From assembly GCA_036346395.1 (NCBI GenBank), contig CM070615.1, positions 23,431,282 to 23,495,281 of the forward strand: DNA of 64,000 nucleotides, in the 5' to 3' direction. This document shows positions 33,726 through 46,285 of this stretch, in pieces. Position 1 is the stretch's first letter, and each line of letters begins with the position of its first letter. Origin of the DNA: Hsuehochloa calcarea (lineage: Eukaryota > Streptophyta > Magnoliopsida > Poales > Poaceae). A program made the translations under genes and the position numbers. The notes beneath the pieces were generated by a model that ran no database searches, was not told the DNA's origin, and saw only the letters and a list, made by a program, of their open reading frames with translations.

Positions 33726-34611
33726 CGGCAATGCTATGCTCCGTGCGTCCGACGCAAAGGAAAAAAAACCAGGCGCCTTGCTCCAACAGTCCGACTGTCC
33801 TGCACGCCCCACCCCACCACCACCACCATATATGCGCACACGTTTGCTCATCTCCTCCTCCCCATCTTTCTTCTTCCTGTTCTCCACTGCCACGATTCCT
33901 CTGTCCTCTGCTGACTCGGCACTAGGGGAGCTCGCCACCAGAGCCGTATTCCTCCCTCCCTACTCACCCCATCTCTCTTTCTCCCCCCCTCCCTCCCCCC
34001 TCAGGTTGTGGTGTGGGCAAGTCTTGCTCCCATCACATCTGGGCTTGTCAGCGACGAGGCTCCGATCGATCACCTCCTACTGTGATCTCACCCTTTTCGC
34101 CGCGGTTGCCTCCATCTTCTTAGGTGGGTTTTGTTTGCATATCTAGAAATTTGTTGCATCACATTTCCTCGATTTTTGTCGAAATTATTTTGTTTTGTTG
34201 CATTATGTCTACTCAAATCTGTTGCTGCAAGAGGTATTGTTGCGATATTGCTTTCTTTTTCTATTTTTGCGATGATTGGCCACATGAGATGAAATGTTTG
34301 CAGGTGTTATAATAATTTGTTGCAAGTGTCCTCTCAAATTGTTACATATGTATTTTTCAAATGTTACAAAGGTTATAACATCATCGATTAATGTTTTTCC
34401 AAACTTATGTGCTAATTTTTCAAATATATCTATGTATGTGAATGAGATCTATAAATTTTAAGTGAATTTTGATAAGAAATTAGATCCCCTCCCTATTTTT
34501 CGAGATCCAAGTACTTTTGCTGGATATGCTGAATTTTTTTTTTGTTGCACGTGTTATCAGACATGTTGCGTAGGAGCCCGGAATGTACACGTCCGAGCAC
34601 TAGTTGCTCCC
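33726..34611. mobile_element. Non-autonomous MULE with 9-bp TSD
   Basis: An 886-bp segment flanked by TAATATTAA on both sides (33717-33725 and 34612-34620), the 9-bp duplication typical of Mutator-like elements. The ends are weak inverted repeats (left CGGCAATGCTATGCTCCG; right, inverted, GGGAGCAACTAGTGCTCGG). The interior has a C-rich tract and, after about 34130, many TTGTTGCA-type words. The proline/serine-rich frame at 33736-34146 shows no domain and is not called as a gene. Confidence 0.65.
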
Positions 34612-34916
34612 TAATATTAATGGATTTTTAGTCATTCTATTTCTAGAATAAAATAATAAAGCTATCCTTTTTTTTCTAAGATGGGGCATTGTTGTATTGG
34701 TAAACATGGTATATACAATCACACATTACTAGTTTTTTAGAAGTTTTAAATTATGGATATTCTGGCCTTTTGTTTATTGAATTCCCAATGCTTGAAAGTC
34801 GTACCAAACAATGTAAAAAAACTGGTTTTTCTAAGGTATTGATGAAAGAACTACGATGGGTTGGAAAATTATTAGTGAATTTGTGACATCATAGAAAATA
34901 TGTTCATGGTGCCAAG

Positions 34917-34922
<6 letters not shown>

Positions 34923-34954
<32 letters not shown>
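34923..34954. repeat. CT microsatellite
   Basis: Sixteen CT dinucleotides without interruption. Confidence 0.95.
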
Positions 34955-34956
<2 letters not shown>

Positions 34957-35025
34957 AATCGTATTACAAGCAGATTATTTGTGCTCTATGGGCAATATTT
35001 ACCAACCTACACCATACTAAGAACA

Positions 35026-35097
35026 CACATGAAAACCATTGAGGTGCACACGCCTTAAGTGCACATGAAAACCATTGAGGTGCACACGCGTTAAGTG
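35026..35097. repeat. 36-bp tandem duplication
   Basis: Two adjacent 36-bp units beginning CACATGAAAACCATTGAGG, differing at one position. Confidence 0.9.
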
Positions 35098-36345
35098 CTT
35101 CGTGCCAAAAGTTTTATTTTCTTTTTCTGAAAGGAAAGAAGTTTTATTTTTGTAAGCTGTGAAGTTATTACTCCATGTCATAGGGATGGAGAAGAATTTG
35201 CTTACCTCACGAGAGAGGAGAGACTACTGCTTCTATGTCTACGTGCGGAGTGCGTGTACATAGAGTATTTGTCTGATTTGACCGCCTTTTGATATGTAGT
35301 AGCAAAAATTAGCATTTATTCATACGAAATTATAAAAATAATATTGTGAAAAGTTAAGCAGATGCAACATGTCATTTGTAATGCTCCTAGACCGCCACAA
35401 GACAGAGGCACCGTGGTAGGAGCCAAGGAGCGCCGGAGGTATGCATGTTGCCGCGACAGCGGAGATGCCACTCTCGGAGCATGGTGGAAAATTTACAGCG
35501 ATCCCAGTCCGCGAAACATATGAGAATGCATTCATGCAAGGCTGTTTGTGCTTGGACTAGTTACTCCGGTGCTCCCCGTCCTACCGCGTTGCTACTCTCT
35601 TGTTGCGGTTTGAGAGTGCTAAAGTTCACATATGGCGCTCTGACCTAATTTTTTTATAGTGCTATTTTTATAATTTTGTACAAAAGAGGATTATTTCTGC
35701 TATTACGAGGTACCTCAAATCAGTTAAGGAAAACTCATGTACGCAGCTGCGTGCGAGTCAGCCAGAAAAAGGTGATGTGTGTAGAATTATTTAAGAAATG
35801 CAAGTACTACTGCTATATGTGAAAAGCGAATCTTAGTCGGTAACGGAACGGCTATGAATGATTGATTGATCGATTTGGTAGATTGGTTAGTTGCGCTGGT
35901 TCCCTTCGTTAGCTTAGCTAGGCCGGATAGTTTGTTAGCAACGCCAGTATGTGTGTATGTGTTGGTTGCGTGTCCTAATTAATTAACGGTGGTACTCGTT
36001 ACTTAACCCATTGATTAGCATCCGTTTCTACGGGATAGGATTAATTTAGCCTTCTTAATTTGAGTTGATTAGTTCGGCGATCGATGGACGGTTTGCTTCA
36101 ATCATGTCATTAGTCTCAAGTGTAAACACGGTAGTTTGCGGTATTATTTGAACAGTTAAAATGTTTGTAATCTGTTTTAGGGTTGTTTTTTTTTCCAAAT
36201 TTTGAAACTTCTATTTCGAAGCTATACTCTAGATTCACCTCAGAAGGCGGTCAAAATCTTATTTTGTGTGAGAGTGCGTACAATGCAATTTGTTAATTTG
36301 AATAATTAATGTCGTTCTCGGGCTAAATCATCGTTACTGTTGCAG
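35098..36345. other. Region upstream of the FAR1-like exon
   Basis: No coding domain recognised. The last part, ending with the acceptor-like TGTTGCAG at 36338-36345, is probably an intron of the FAR1-like pseudogene. The segment at 35300-35650 contains short frames without domains. Confidence 0.4.
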
Positions 36346-36417
36346 GGTTTGTCGTCCACACCGGTAGTTAATGATGACTTGACGCCTGCCTTGGGGATAA
36401 TTTTTGAAGATGAGGAT
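36346..36417 (+). pseudogene. FAR1-like transposase: N-terminal exon fragment
   Basis: After an acceptor-like TGTTGCAG the plus frame reads SSTPVVNDDLTPALGIIFED and stops at the target duplication ATGAGGAT (36410-36417), where a hAT element was inserted. The same frame resumes at 46827 with AALEFCKAYAYVVGF. Acidic residues followed by an F/Y-rich start are typical of the N-terminus of FAR1-family zinc-finger domains. This piece is easily missed because it is 10.4 kb from the rest. Confidence 0.75.
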
Positions 36418-36421
36418 TAGG

Positions 36422-38826
36422 TGTAACACCCCAGCCCAACACTGAGCCTGGAATACCACTAAACTACCTTCCAACTAATAATTATTGACACACTTTATAA
36501 ATACAGCAAGAAATCAATGATAATCAAATCCATGGACCACAAAAGAGCAATACATAATTATGGATCATGTGGTAATAAATAAGCAATGGGAATTATAACC
36601 AGGTAAATAATCCAAAGTAGCATCAACCAATGAATCCAAATTAATAAAGCAAATAGTCTAGTCCAAATGATGTCCTAAATTTTATTGAACCTCTAACATG
36701 TCCAGGAGTAAACCAATATTGAATGAAAAGATTATCATGGCGAATGATCATGTGATGTCCATGTGCTCTACTCGCTCTCAATTACGGCATCCTCGAAGGT
36801 CACCTAAAAACAACAATAGAGCAAGGGTGAGTCCACGACTCAGCAAACACATCCATAAACAACGAACAACAATAATCAACAGCATTCAATAACTTCATTA
36901 TCATCACATGCACTTCTATTAACATTCTCATTCATTAATCTCAAATATCAATGCAACTCTATTCTATATGTCCACATGCACTTCTTTCGCGTATACCGGT
37001 ATAGCGTGAGTGAATGCTCGCGACAACATTCACTCTCAAGCCCGTTCCTCCTCAAGGATCGGGGACCTCCTCCACTCCCGTGGAGTTGTGATCAATCATG
37101 ACCACCTTCTCTTATGCAAAGATGCTTATGAATGCAAACATGCAAACTCCATCATAAACATCATATCCAACTTTCATCATGCTTGTCAACAAAGATATAA
37201 ACATACCAATTCATTGTTTGCAATTAAACCAAATAAAAGCACAACAATAATGGTAATAGTAGATAAAGAAAACAGTGATCGATCATTGATCGCTGTCTAC
37301 CATGCACTTGCCTTTACTAGTTGCGGCCTTGCGATTTGACTCGAAGATGGCAACAAGTACGACGCTTCTCCTACATTAAATACACACATCTCAATACAAG
37401 CTACAGCATCATAAGAACAACAATCAATCGACATCGCTCCTACACGTCCCCAAATATACCACATTACGCCGATATCGAAAAGTTACCCGTAGCTGTCCGG
37501 TTACTAAAAAGAGCGTAACTTTTGACTCGAAAGTCCGATCACCACAAACCACCCCATTCTGGATTCTTTATAAATTTATCCACATTTTCTTAGATTACGA
37601 AGACTTCTAATTAAATCATCTAACCCTCCGTATTTAGCCCAGAAAGTCGGTCTGTCCGTTTCGGAACAGCGGTCTTCCAAATTTCATAACTTTTGTTTTA
37701 CTCAACCAAAATGCGCGTTCTCAGATTCTACAGAACCATTGGACAAATATCTACAACTTTCATGTAGATCAAAAACTCTAATTAAGCTATTTACTATTTT
37801 TAATCTACCGTCTACCAAAACAGCGTCGGGAGACGATAACCCTAAAACAACGGTCTTCCGAAAATCATAACTCCAATTATACTCGTCCGATTGACATGAT
37901 AAAATATGCTAAAGAAAGCTATCGATATTATCTACAATTAACTAGTAGATGATATTTTCAAAATTTGTCATTAAGGTGACCGAATAAATCGTACAACAAA
38001 ACAGCATAATAAACAAACTCATTATTCGGCCTCTCTAATAGAAAATTATAAAACCTCACTAATTAATCTAGATCATAATCTCTAATTAATCTAGAAAAAC
38101 AGAGAGAATACAGAACTAAAATAGTTACCCACAAGAATAATCTCACGTGCGCACGAGTAGACGTCAAGCCGCGGCGTGATACTCGGCTTCATGGATCAAG
38201 TCGCGGCGAAGAAGATCTTCTGTGAGAGAAGACAACAAAACAATCGGCACTGGCGGTCGGCTGCTCGGCCCTGGCTCGCAACGCAGCGAGAAGCAGCGGC
38301 AAGTCAGACAAGCAGCGCCCATAACGCACGCAGCGATGTGGCCGGCTTCAGCGCGAGCAGGCGAGGACTCGGCGGACGGCAGCGCGAAAAGCGATCGGCG
38401 GCGACGTCAGAGGACCAAAGAAGAAGCAGACAGATCTGCAAGCAGGCGAGCATCCACGCCTTGTCGGCTCGGCGAGTTCCAATGGCCAGCCAGTCAAAGC
38501 GGTAGCAGTCGGCCGCGAGAAAAATGGAGACGGCGCAGCGTCAAAGAAAGAAAAAACAGCGCACAGGCGAGAGAATTGCTGGTGGCGGCGGCTAGCAGAA
38601 GAAAAGAATTGGCTGGGGCGGCGCGGCTTGAAAAATAGGATTAGGGTTTCTAAAAAAAAAGGTCCACCACTATTTATACAGCTCACAAAAATTCCGAAAA
38701 TCTATTTTCCACGTACTAAATTCTTTAATTACGCGCAAACCCTAAATTCCTTAACTAATTAATTTAATTACTCTCCGACCCTTAATACGCGATTATTAAT
38801 ATTTATTTATTTTTCGGAGTATTACA
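36422..38826 (-). repeat. 3' LTR of gypsy E
   Basis: 2405 bp. Nearly identical to the other LTR through the AT-rich part, but strongly different, with many small indels, over the GC-rich part at 38160-38640. Contains open frames that are only LTR sequence. Confidence 0.92.
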
Positions 38827-38828
38827 TT

Positions 38829-38842
38829 CTACCCCCCTTAAC
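38829..38842 (-). other. Polypurine tract of gypsy E
   Basis: Minus strand TTAAGGGGGGTAG lies two bases from the start of the 3' LTR. Confidence 0.75.
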
Positions 38843-38901
38843 GGAATTCGACCCCGAATTCTACTCGCCGTTCTACTCAAATAAAAACTACACTGCTGAA
38901 A

Positions 38902-39360
38902 TTAAACAATAAAACAACACGTACCCGACGTGAACAACTCCGGGTATTGCTCGCGCATGCGAGACTCCAACTCCCAAGTCGCCTCTCTCTCAGACTGATG
39001 CGTCCACAGCACCTTGACGTATACCAACGTTTTGTGCCTCAGCACTCGCTCCGACCTCTCCAGAATGCGCGCCGGACGCGACTCAACTGTGAGATCTTGC
39101 TCAATAGTCAATGGCTCTAAAGAAATCTTATGCTCTGGATCTCTCAAAAACTTTCTCAGCATCGAGACGTGAAACACATTGTGAACTCCACGCATGGACT
39201 CAGGAAGATCCAAACGATAGGCTAACTTACCAATTCTTGCAATAATTGAGAACGGTCCAACGTACCTCGGGCTAAGCTTTCCTTTGATGCCGAACAGAAC
39301 AATACCTTTAGTGGGGACACTCTCAAGAGCACTGGTCACCCACCGCAAACTCAAAGTCAC
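38902..39360 (-). pseudogene. Gypsy E: integrase C-terminus with chromodomain-like end
   Basis: The minus frame contains GKLSPRYVGPFSIIARIGKL and YRLDLPESMRGVHNVFHVSM, the conserved integrase C-terminal GPF/Y-type module, followed by VLRHKTLVYVKVLWTHQ and EATWELESRMREQYPELF, a chromodomain-like segment. It ends close to the polypurine tract, as in chromoviruses. Frame breaks separate it from the integrase core. Confidence 0.85.
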
Positions 39361-39389
39361 GCCTCCTCAAATCGGCATAACTTTTCTCA

Positions 39390-40126
39390 TCTACTCGAGT
39401 ACGCTAATGATTACGCCTCACCATGGCCACACGCTCAACGGTCTTCAATCGGTCCGGACCCAAAGCGCCTTCTCTCAATCGCATCCCAACAAAGTGGCGA
39501 TCGCACTTCCGCCATAGAGAACCTCGAATGGCGCGCTCTAATCTTGGAATGGTAACTATTATTATAAGCAAACTCGCAAGTGGCAATGGTCCTCCCAACT
39601 ACCCTTCCAAGACATAACGCAAGATCGCAACATGTCCTCTAAAGTCCGAATAATGCGCTCTGATCGCCCATCATGCGAGGTGAAACGCTGTACTAAGGCG
39701 GAGCTGTGTGCCCAATGCACTCTGCAGACTCTCCCAGAACTTGGAGACAAACTTCGCGTCCCTGTCAGAAATGATGGTCTTTGGCACACCATGCAGTCTT
39801 ACTATCTCACGCACATAAATAGGAGCTAGATCACTCGCTGAATTTGTCGTGCGAATAGGAATGAAGTGTGCAGACTTGCTGAATCGATCCACCACTACCC
39901 AAACTGCATCCTTCCCTCGCGGCGAACGAGGTAACGCCACCACAAAGTCCATAGAGATATCATCCCAAGGCCACTGGGGTACCTCCAAAGGCTGCAATAA
40001 CCCTGCAGGACGCTTGTGTTCGACTTTCACTGGCGACAAACACCGCAAGAAGCCACATAGTTAGCAATGTCCACCTTCATTCTTTTCCACCAAAAATTAC
40101 ATTTGAGATCTCGATACATCTTAGTC
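39390..40126 (-). pseudogene. Gypsy E: integrase zinc finger and core, frameshifted
   Basis: The frame at 39671-40048 has PWDDISMDFVVALPRSPRGK (first catalytic Asp region), VVVDRFSKSAHFIPIRT and GVPKTIISDRDAKFVSKFW (second Asp). The His/Cys finger lies around 40030-40160 in broken frames. The catalytic Glu region falls in 39404-39660, where the frame shifts again. Not functional as it stands. Confidence 0.85.
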
Positions 40127-41510
40127 TCACCAGGATGAGCGATTATGCACGGTGCGATGTGCCTCCCTCAAAATATCATCCTTGACCTCCGCCTTTTGTG
40201 GCACACAAAGACGGCCTTTAAACCTCAAAGTACCAGAATCATCCATGCTAAAATCACCCTCTTTGCCCTCATCCAGACGCTTCCTAACCTCCTGTAATAA
40301 CCAGTCACTCTGTTGTGCTTCCCGCACACGGTCTGGAATAGCTGACTCAAGAATCAACTGAGTCTCAACATGTGTTGTGCCCGCATAACAATAAGATATT
40401 CCCATGCGATCAAAATCAGCAATAAGGCAATCTAGAGTAGCGGGAGTCGCCTTGCGACTAAGGGCATCCGCAACTACATTGGCCTTGCCTGGATGATACT
40501 GAATAGTAAGATCATAGTCCTTGATCAATTCCAACCACCTCCTTTGCCTCAAATTTAGATCCTTCTGAGTGAAGATATATTTGAGACTCTTGTGATCTGT
40601 GAAAATATCACAAGGCTCACCGTATAGATAATGCCTCCAAATCTTGAGAGCAAAGACAACCGCAGCCAGCTCCAAATCATGAGTGGGATAATTTTGCTCG
40701 TGCTTCTTTAACTGTCTCGACGCATAAGCAATCACCTTACCGTCTTGCATGAGAACACAGCCAAGACCCACTCGTGACGCATCTGAAAAGACTGTGAACC
40801 GCTTCCCTGGCTCGGGAAGAGTGAGAATAGGAGAGGTCACCAACCTGTCCTTCAAAATGCAGAAACTGCGCTCACACTCATCGGTCCACTGGAATCTCAC
40901 ACCTTTTTGGGTAAGCTGAGACATCGGTTTGGCGATGATAGAGAAATCCTGCACAAAACGCCGATAATAACCAGCCAAACCCAGGAAACTCCTCACCTCC
41001 TTCACACTAGTCGGCCTCTTCCAATCCACCACTGTGGAGACCTTACTAGGATCAACAGCAATACCCTGAGGGTTAATCACATGACCCAGAAAACCCACTT
41101 CTGAAATCCAGAACTCACACTTCTTCAACTTAGCATAGAATTTGTGTTCTCTCAAAGTATATAAAACCAGCCTCAAATGACGCTCATGATCCTCATTGGT
41201 CTTGGAATAGATAAGAATGTCATCAATGAACACCACCACGAAGTCATCTAGATACTCGTGCAACATGTTGTTCATGGTCTCCATAAAAATAGCAGGTGCA
41301 TTAGTCAATCCAAAGGACATAACTTTATACTCATAATGCCCATACCTGGTGGAGAAAGCAGTCTTCTCTACATCCTGCTCACGCACACGGATTTGATTAT
41401 ACCCTGACTGGAGATCAATCTTGGAGAACACTTGAGCTCCATTCAACCGATCAAACAAGTCCTCAATGCGGGCAATGGATATTTGTTCTTGATTGTGATC
41501 GCATTAAGCG
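40127..41510 (-). pseudogene. Gypsy E: reverse transcriptase and RNase H
   Basis: An open minus frame of 443 codons (40127-41458) covers most of the RT palm and thumb and all of RNase H. It has FSKIDLQSGYNQIRV, then VMSFGLTNAPAIFMETMN and FVVVFIDDILIYS (intact DD pair), GLAGYYRRFVQDFS and the RNase H start FTVFSDASRVGLGCVLMQ, with LELAAVVFALKIWRHYL and HKSLKYIFTQKDLN after it, ending before the integrase finger at AHRTVH. The RT N-terminus continues to about 41510 in another frame after a one-base shift near 41470. Confidence 0.9.
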
Positions 41511-43870
41511 CGCGTAATCAATACACATGCGCCAACTCCCATCCTTCTTCTCTGTGAGCGAGCAGAGCTCCCCACGGCGATACACTCGCTGATCAAACCT
41601 TTAGCCAACAAATCATCCAATGCTTCTTCAACTCGTCACGAAGCGGACGTGCTAATCGATATGGAGACATCGAGATGGGGCGAGTACCGGAACAAGATCA
41701 ATGCGAAACTCCACGTCCCGCGCGGTGGCAAACCGGAAGCTCGGTGGGAACACATCCGGGTAATCATCGACCACGGAATCTCCTCAATCTGCGAAGCCAC
41801 GCTCGGTTTCTCGGCAAGAGCTAAAAAGTCCGATTTTCACTTTGCGCACGCGACGAGGAACGATCCGGTAATCTATCGAAAGAGCGCGGGCGCACTCCTG
41901 AAAGGTCAACGTCTCTCGGGCGGGTGCGCACGAGACTGTTCTACAAAAGCGAGGATATCACGGCTCGATAAGAGTGCAACCAATCCATACCTAAGATAAC
42001 GTCGAGCGGCTCCATTTGAATAACTATCAAATTCGCCGTGAACTCCTCTCCATCAATGACAATAGAGCACCGGGACAAGCAGTAGAGCTAGCAATAATAC
42101 CCCGGAGAACTAACCAACACCGATGAAATCCATTTGCATACTCAAGTTCGCTCTCTAGCAAACGCGTCGAAACAAGCGAAAAGGTAGCCCCGAATCAAAA
42201 GGACTAAAGCATCAAGCGAATCCACAAGCAAAGTACTGTCACCACGTCGGGGCGACCCGCGAACTCCATTGTGGGCATGGCGTACCTCCTGTGGTGCCAT
42301 GGCGAAAGAAGACGGCGGCGGGCGGCGAGCCCCAACAATCTGCTTGTGGCGGTGCGAGTAAAGCCGGTCGTGTAACTGAAGCGGTCTGCGAAGGTGGCGG
42401 CTGCCGATGGTACCTACTTTGGGCGCCCAAGTGAAGGAAATGGCATCGCCGGAGGAGCGATCATCATCTGGAAAGATCCTCGGCGGACCCATCAAGAAGA
42501 AGACGATGGCACGAGCTCCCACTTGATCACGCTAAGCGGGGTTACGGCGACACACCGCTCCTTGTGACCACATCGGCCACTGCGGCGGCAATCACCCGTC
42601 CAAGTGCACTCGGCGTGCCAGTGTCCATCACCGCACTTAAAGCAAAGCATGCCCCGCCTCGGGACAGACGAAGAGCCGAGTACTGCAAAGGGCGAGGCGT
42701 CGAGGAAGGAACGGCCTCGATGCTAGACACTGAAAGATGCGGTCCTCCTTGAATTTCTTGAAAGCGGTCATTGAACGCACCCACTTCCCTCACTAGAGCT
42801 CCTCTTACGGTCACCACCGAAACAACGATCCACCGAGGCTTGCGCCTTTGTGAGCTGCATCTCCAACTCCATGCCTCTAGCTTGCTCCACAACAGAGCTG
42901 TAGTCACGAGTGGAGTAGCTCCCAACACATGTCGGTACTCGGGTGAGACCCGACGGAACCTCTTGGCTTTCGAAGATCATCGTTCGCTCTTGAAGGAACA
43001 AGCGAACCAAGTTGTTGAACTCACCTCATACTCAAGAATAGACCTCTTCCCCGAGCAAAGGTCGTCAAGGCAACCTCCATCTTCTCAACAAAAGAATAGG
43101 GTAGAACTTCCCTTGAACGATCAACAAAGTCCTCCCAAGTGGTGGCCCTTGAGTGGCGGTCCTCGAAGACAACACGCCCTCCCACCAAATATCTGCTTGC
43201 CCTTTCAAATTAAGGCAACAAACGGACCCTCGATGTGAAGACATCTCCAAAGCTCAAAATCGCCTCTCCATGTAGCGCAACCAGTCCATTTGCTCGACCG
43301 GTGTGCCCGGCCGTCAAAAGAATCAAACCTCAATCCCATCCACTCTCGAAGTGTCATCCGCGCCTCGAGGAACCGGTGGGCATGCGGCAGAGCAACAACA
43401 GATGCCGCAGACAGAAGAGGCTGCCGGCGCTGTTGACGAAGAGCACGAATCTCTCCCACCAACTCTCTCGGCCAAGCGGGGTCTCATCTCGGACCCCAAC
43501 CGAGGCGGGTCAACAGCAACCCCTCACTCTCGACTCATACTGCTCGGGAGGTGGCTCCACGGAACCTCGCCCGCGCCACGACCTCCACGACCGCGGCCAA
43601 CACGACCACGTCCTCTACCCTCGGCATAGCTATCAACCACAATCAACAATACACAATGAGTTCAAAGCTCAAAATAAACTCATCCATCAATGAACAACAT
43701 AGCAGGCGTAAAAACTATATTCGTACCTCTCTCTAACCTCATCATGCACTAGTGTGTCAAATTTTAGGTTAGTTAACCATTAGCAAATTTTAGTTGATTT
43801 ACTAAACTAAAACAAATTTTAACAATTTTAGTTTGCCTAAGTTGTTAATCTATTCACCACGGACCTAAAG
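41511..43870 (-). pseudogene. Gypsy E: gag and protease, heavily frameshifted
   Basis: Short frame pieces only. Near 42600-42650 the minus strand encodes CFKCGDGHWHAECT, a complete CCHC zinc knuckle. Around 41950-42010 it encodes VILGMDWLHSYRAVI, the segment after the protease active site. Around 43205-43462 it has gag-like LREWMGLRFDSFDG, and then frame changes every 50-150 bases. The density of small deletions here is much higher than in the RT part of the same element. Confidence 0.75.
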
Positions 43871-43884
43871 CCCGCTCGATACCA
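43871..43884 (-). other. Primer-binding site of gypsy E
   Basis: Minus strand TGGTATCGAGCGGG beside the 5' LTR. It resembles the initiator-Met site TGGTATCAGAGC with one base missing. Confidence 0.7.
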
Positions 43885-43887
43885 AGC

Positions 43888-46285
43888 TGTAACACCCATT
43901 AACACCGAGCACGGAATGCCACTAAACTACCTTCCAACTAATAATTATTGACACACTTTATAAATACAGCAAGAAATCAATGATAATCAAATCCATGGAC
44001 CACAAAAGAGCAATACATAATTATGGATCATGTGGTAATAAATAAGCAATGGGAATTATAACCAGGTAAATAATCCAAAGTAGCATCAACCAATGAATCC
44101 AAATTAATAAAGCAAATAGTCTAGTCCAAATGATGTCCTAAATTTTATTGAACCTCTAACATGTCCAGGAGTAAACCAATATTGAATGAAAAGATTATCA
44201 TGGCGAATGATCATGTGATGTCCATGTGCTCTACTCGCTCTCAATTACGGCATCCTCGAAGGTCACCTAAAAACAACAATAGAGCAAGGGTGAGTCCACG
44301 ACTCAGCAAACACATCCATAAACAACGAACAACAATAATCAACAGCATTCAATAACTTCATTATCATCACATGCACTTCTATTAACATTCTCATTCATTA
44401 ATCTCAAATATCAATGCAACTCTATTCTATATGTCCACATGCACTTCTTTCGCGTATACCGGTATAGCGTGAGTGAATGCTCGCGACAACATTCACTCTC
44501 AAGCCCGTTCCTCCTCAAGGATCGGGACCTCCTCCACTCCCGTGGAGTTGTGATCAATCATGACCACCTTCTCTTATGCAAAGATGCTTATGAATGCAAA
44601 CATGCAAACTCCATCATAAACATCATATCCAACTTTCATCATGCTTGTCAACAAAGATATAAACATACCAATTCATTGTTTGCAATTAAACCAAATAAAA
44701 GCACAACAATAATGGTAATAGTAGATAAAGAAAACGATGATCGATCATTGATCATTGTCTACCATGCACTTGCCTTTACTAGTTGCGACCTTGCGATTTG
44801 ACTCGAAGATGGCAACAAGTACGGCGCTTCTCCTACATTAAATACACACATCTCAATACAAGCTACAGCATCATAAGAACAACAATCAATCGACATCGCT
44901 CCTACCGTCCCCAAATATACCACATTACGCGATATCGAAAAGTTACCCGTAGCTGTCCGGTTACTAAAAAGAGCGTAACTTTTGACTCGAAAGTCCGATC
45001 ACCACAAACCACCCCATTCTGGATTCTTTATAAATTTATCCACATTTTCTTAGATTACGAAGACTTCTAATTAAATCATCTAACCCTCCGTATTTAGCCC
45101 AGAAAGTCGGTCTGTCCGTTTCGGAACAGCGGTCTTCCAAATTTCATAACTTTTGTTTTACTCAACCAAAATGCGCGTTCTCAGATTCTACAGAACCATT
45201 GGACAAATATCTACAACTTTCATGTAGATCAAAAACTCTAATTAAGCTATTTACTATTTTTAATCTACCGTCTACCAAAACAGCGTCGGGAGACGATAAC
45301 CCTAAAACAGCGGTCTTCCGAAAATCATAACTCCAATTATACTCGTCCGATTGACATGATAAAATATGCTAAAGAAAGCTATCGATATTATCTACAATTA
45401 ACTAGTAGATGATATTTTCAAAATTTGTCATTAAGGTGACCGAATAAATCGTACAACAAAACAGCATAATAAACAAACTCATTATTCGGCCTCTCTAATA
45501 GAAAATTATAAAACCTCACTAATTAATCTAGATCATAATCTCTAATTAATCTAGAAAAACAGAGAGAATACAGAACTAAAATAGTTACCCACAAGAATAA
45601 TCTCACGTGCGCACGAGTAGACGTCAAGCCGCGGCAGATGCTCGGCTTAATGGATCAAGTCAAGAAGCGGCGATCTTCTGCAAAGGCGAAGAACAAAACA
45701 ATCGGCCAAGCGGTCAAATGCTCGCTGCTCGCGCAACGCAGCCAGAGCGAAGCGGCGGCGGTCACGGCAAGCAAATACCGCAACGCCGCAGCGATGCAAA
45801 TGCGGCTTCAATAGCGAGGCGAGGACTCGGCGGCCAAGACGGCGAGGAAAGCGGCCGGCGGCGAAGACGTCACGAGGACCAAAGAAGCCAGAAGACAGAT
45901 GCGCAGCGAGGCGAGCATCCACGCCGCAGTCGGCTCGGCGAGTTCCAATGGCAGCGATCCAAGCGGCGCAGTCGGCCCGCGAGAAAAATGGAGACAATGC
46001 GCGTCAAAGAAAGAAAAAGCAGCGCAAAGTGAGAGAATTCTTTGGTGGCGGCTAGCGAAGAAAAGAATTGGTCAGGCGTAGCGGCTTGAAAAATAGGATT
46101 TGGGTTTCTAAAAAAAAAAGGTCCACCACTATTTATACAGCTCACAAAAATTCCGAAAATCTATTTTCCACGTACTAAATTCTTTAATTACGCGCAAACC
46201 CTAAATTCCTTAACTAATTAATTTAATTACTCTCCGACCCTTAATACGCGATTATTAATATTTATTTATTTTTCGGAGTATTACA
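43888..46285 (-). repeat. 5' LTR of gypsy E
   Basis: 2398 bp, paired with 36422-38826. Scattered single-base differences outside 45620-46085, for example one missing G near 44525. Confidence 0.92.

Larger units (their letters stand above)
36422..46285 (-). mobile_element. Ty3-gypsy chromodomain element E, both LTRs, TSD TTAGG
   Basis: A 9864-bp minus-strand element with two LTRs of about 2.4 kb starting TGTAA and ending TTACA in plus reading, flanked by TTAGG on both sides (36417-36421 and 46286-46290). Order on the minus strand: 5' LTR, primer site, gag, protease, reverse transcriptase, RNase H, integrase, chromodomain-like C-terminus, polypurine tract, 3' LTR. The RT-RNase H part is open over 443 codons, while gag, protease and integrase are frameshifted. 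Pol order and the C-terminal chromodomain place it among chromoviruses (Tekay/Del-like by structure; the clade is an inference). Confidence 0.92.

Noticed and set aside
33731..34146. Proline/serine-rich frames inside the MULE
   Set aside because: Composition follows the C-rich tract, two overlapping frames look equally good, and no domain is recognisable.
38176..38686. Arg/Ser/Ala-rich frames repeated at 45607-46145
   Set aside because: They lie in the GC-rich part of both LTRs of gypsy E, differ between the two copies by many shifts and overlap on both strands.
42142..43736. Many 60-155 codon frames on both strands
   Set aside because: Shadows of the frameshifted gag-protease region of gypsy E; only the knuckle and protease segments on the minus strand are recognisable.
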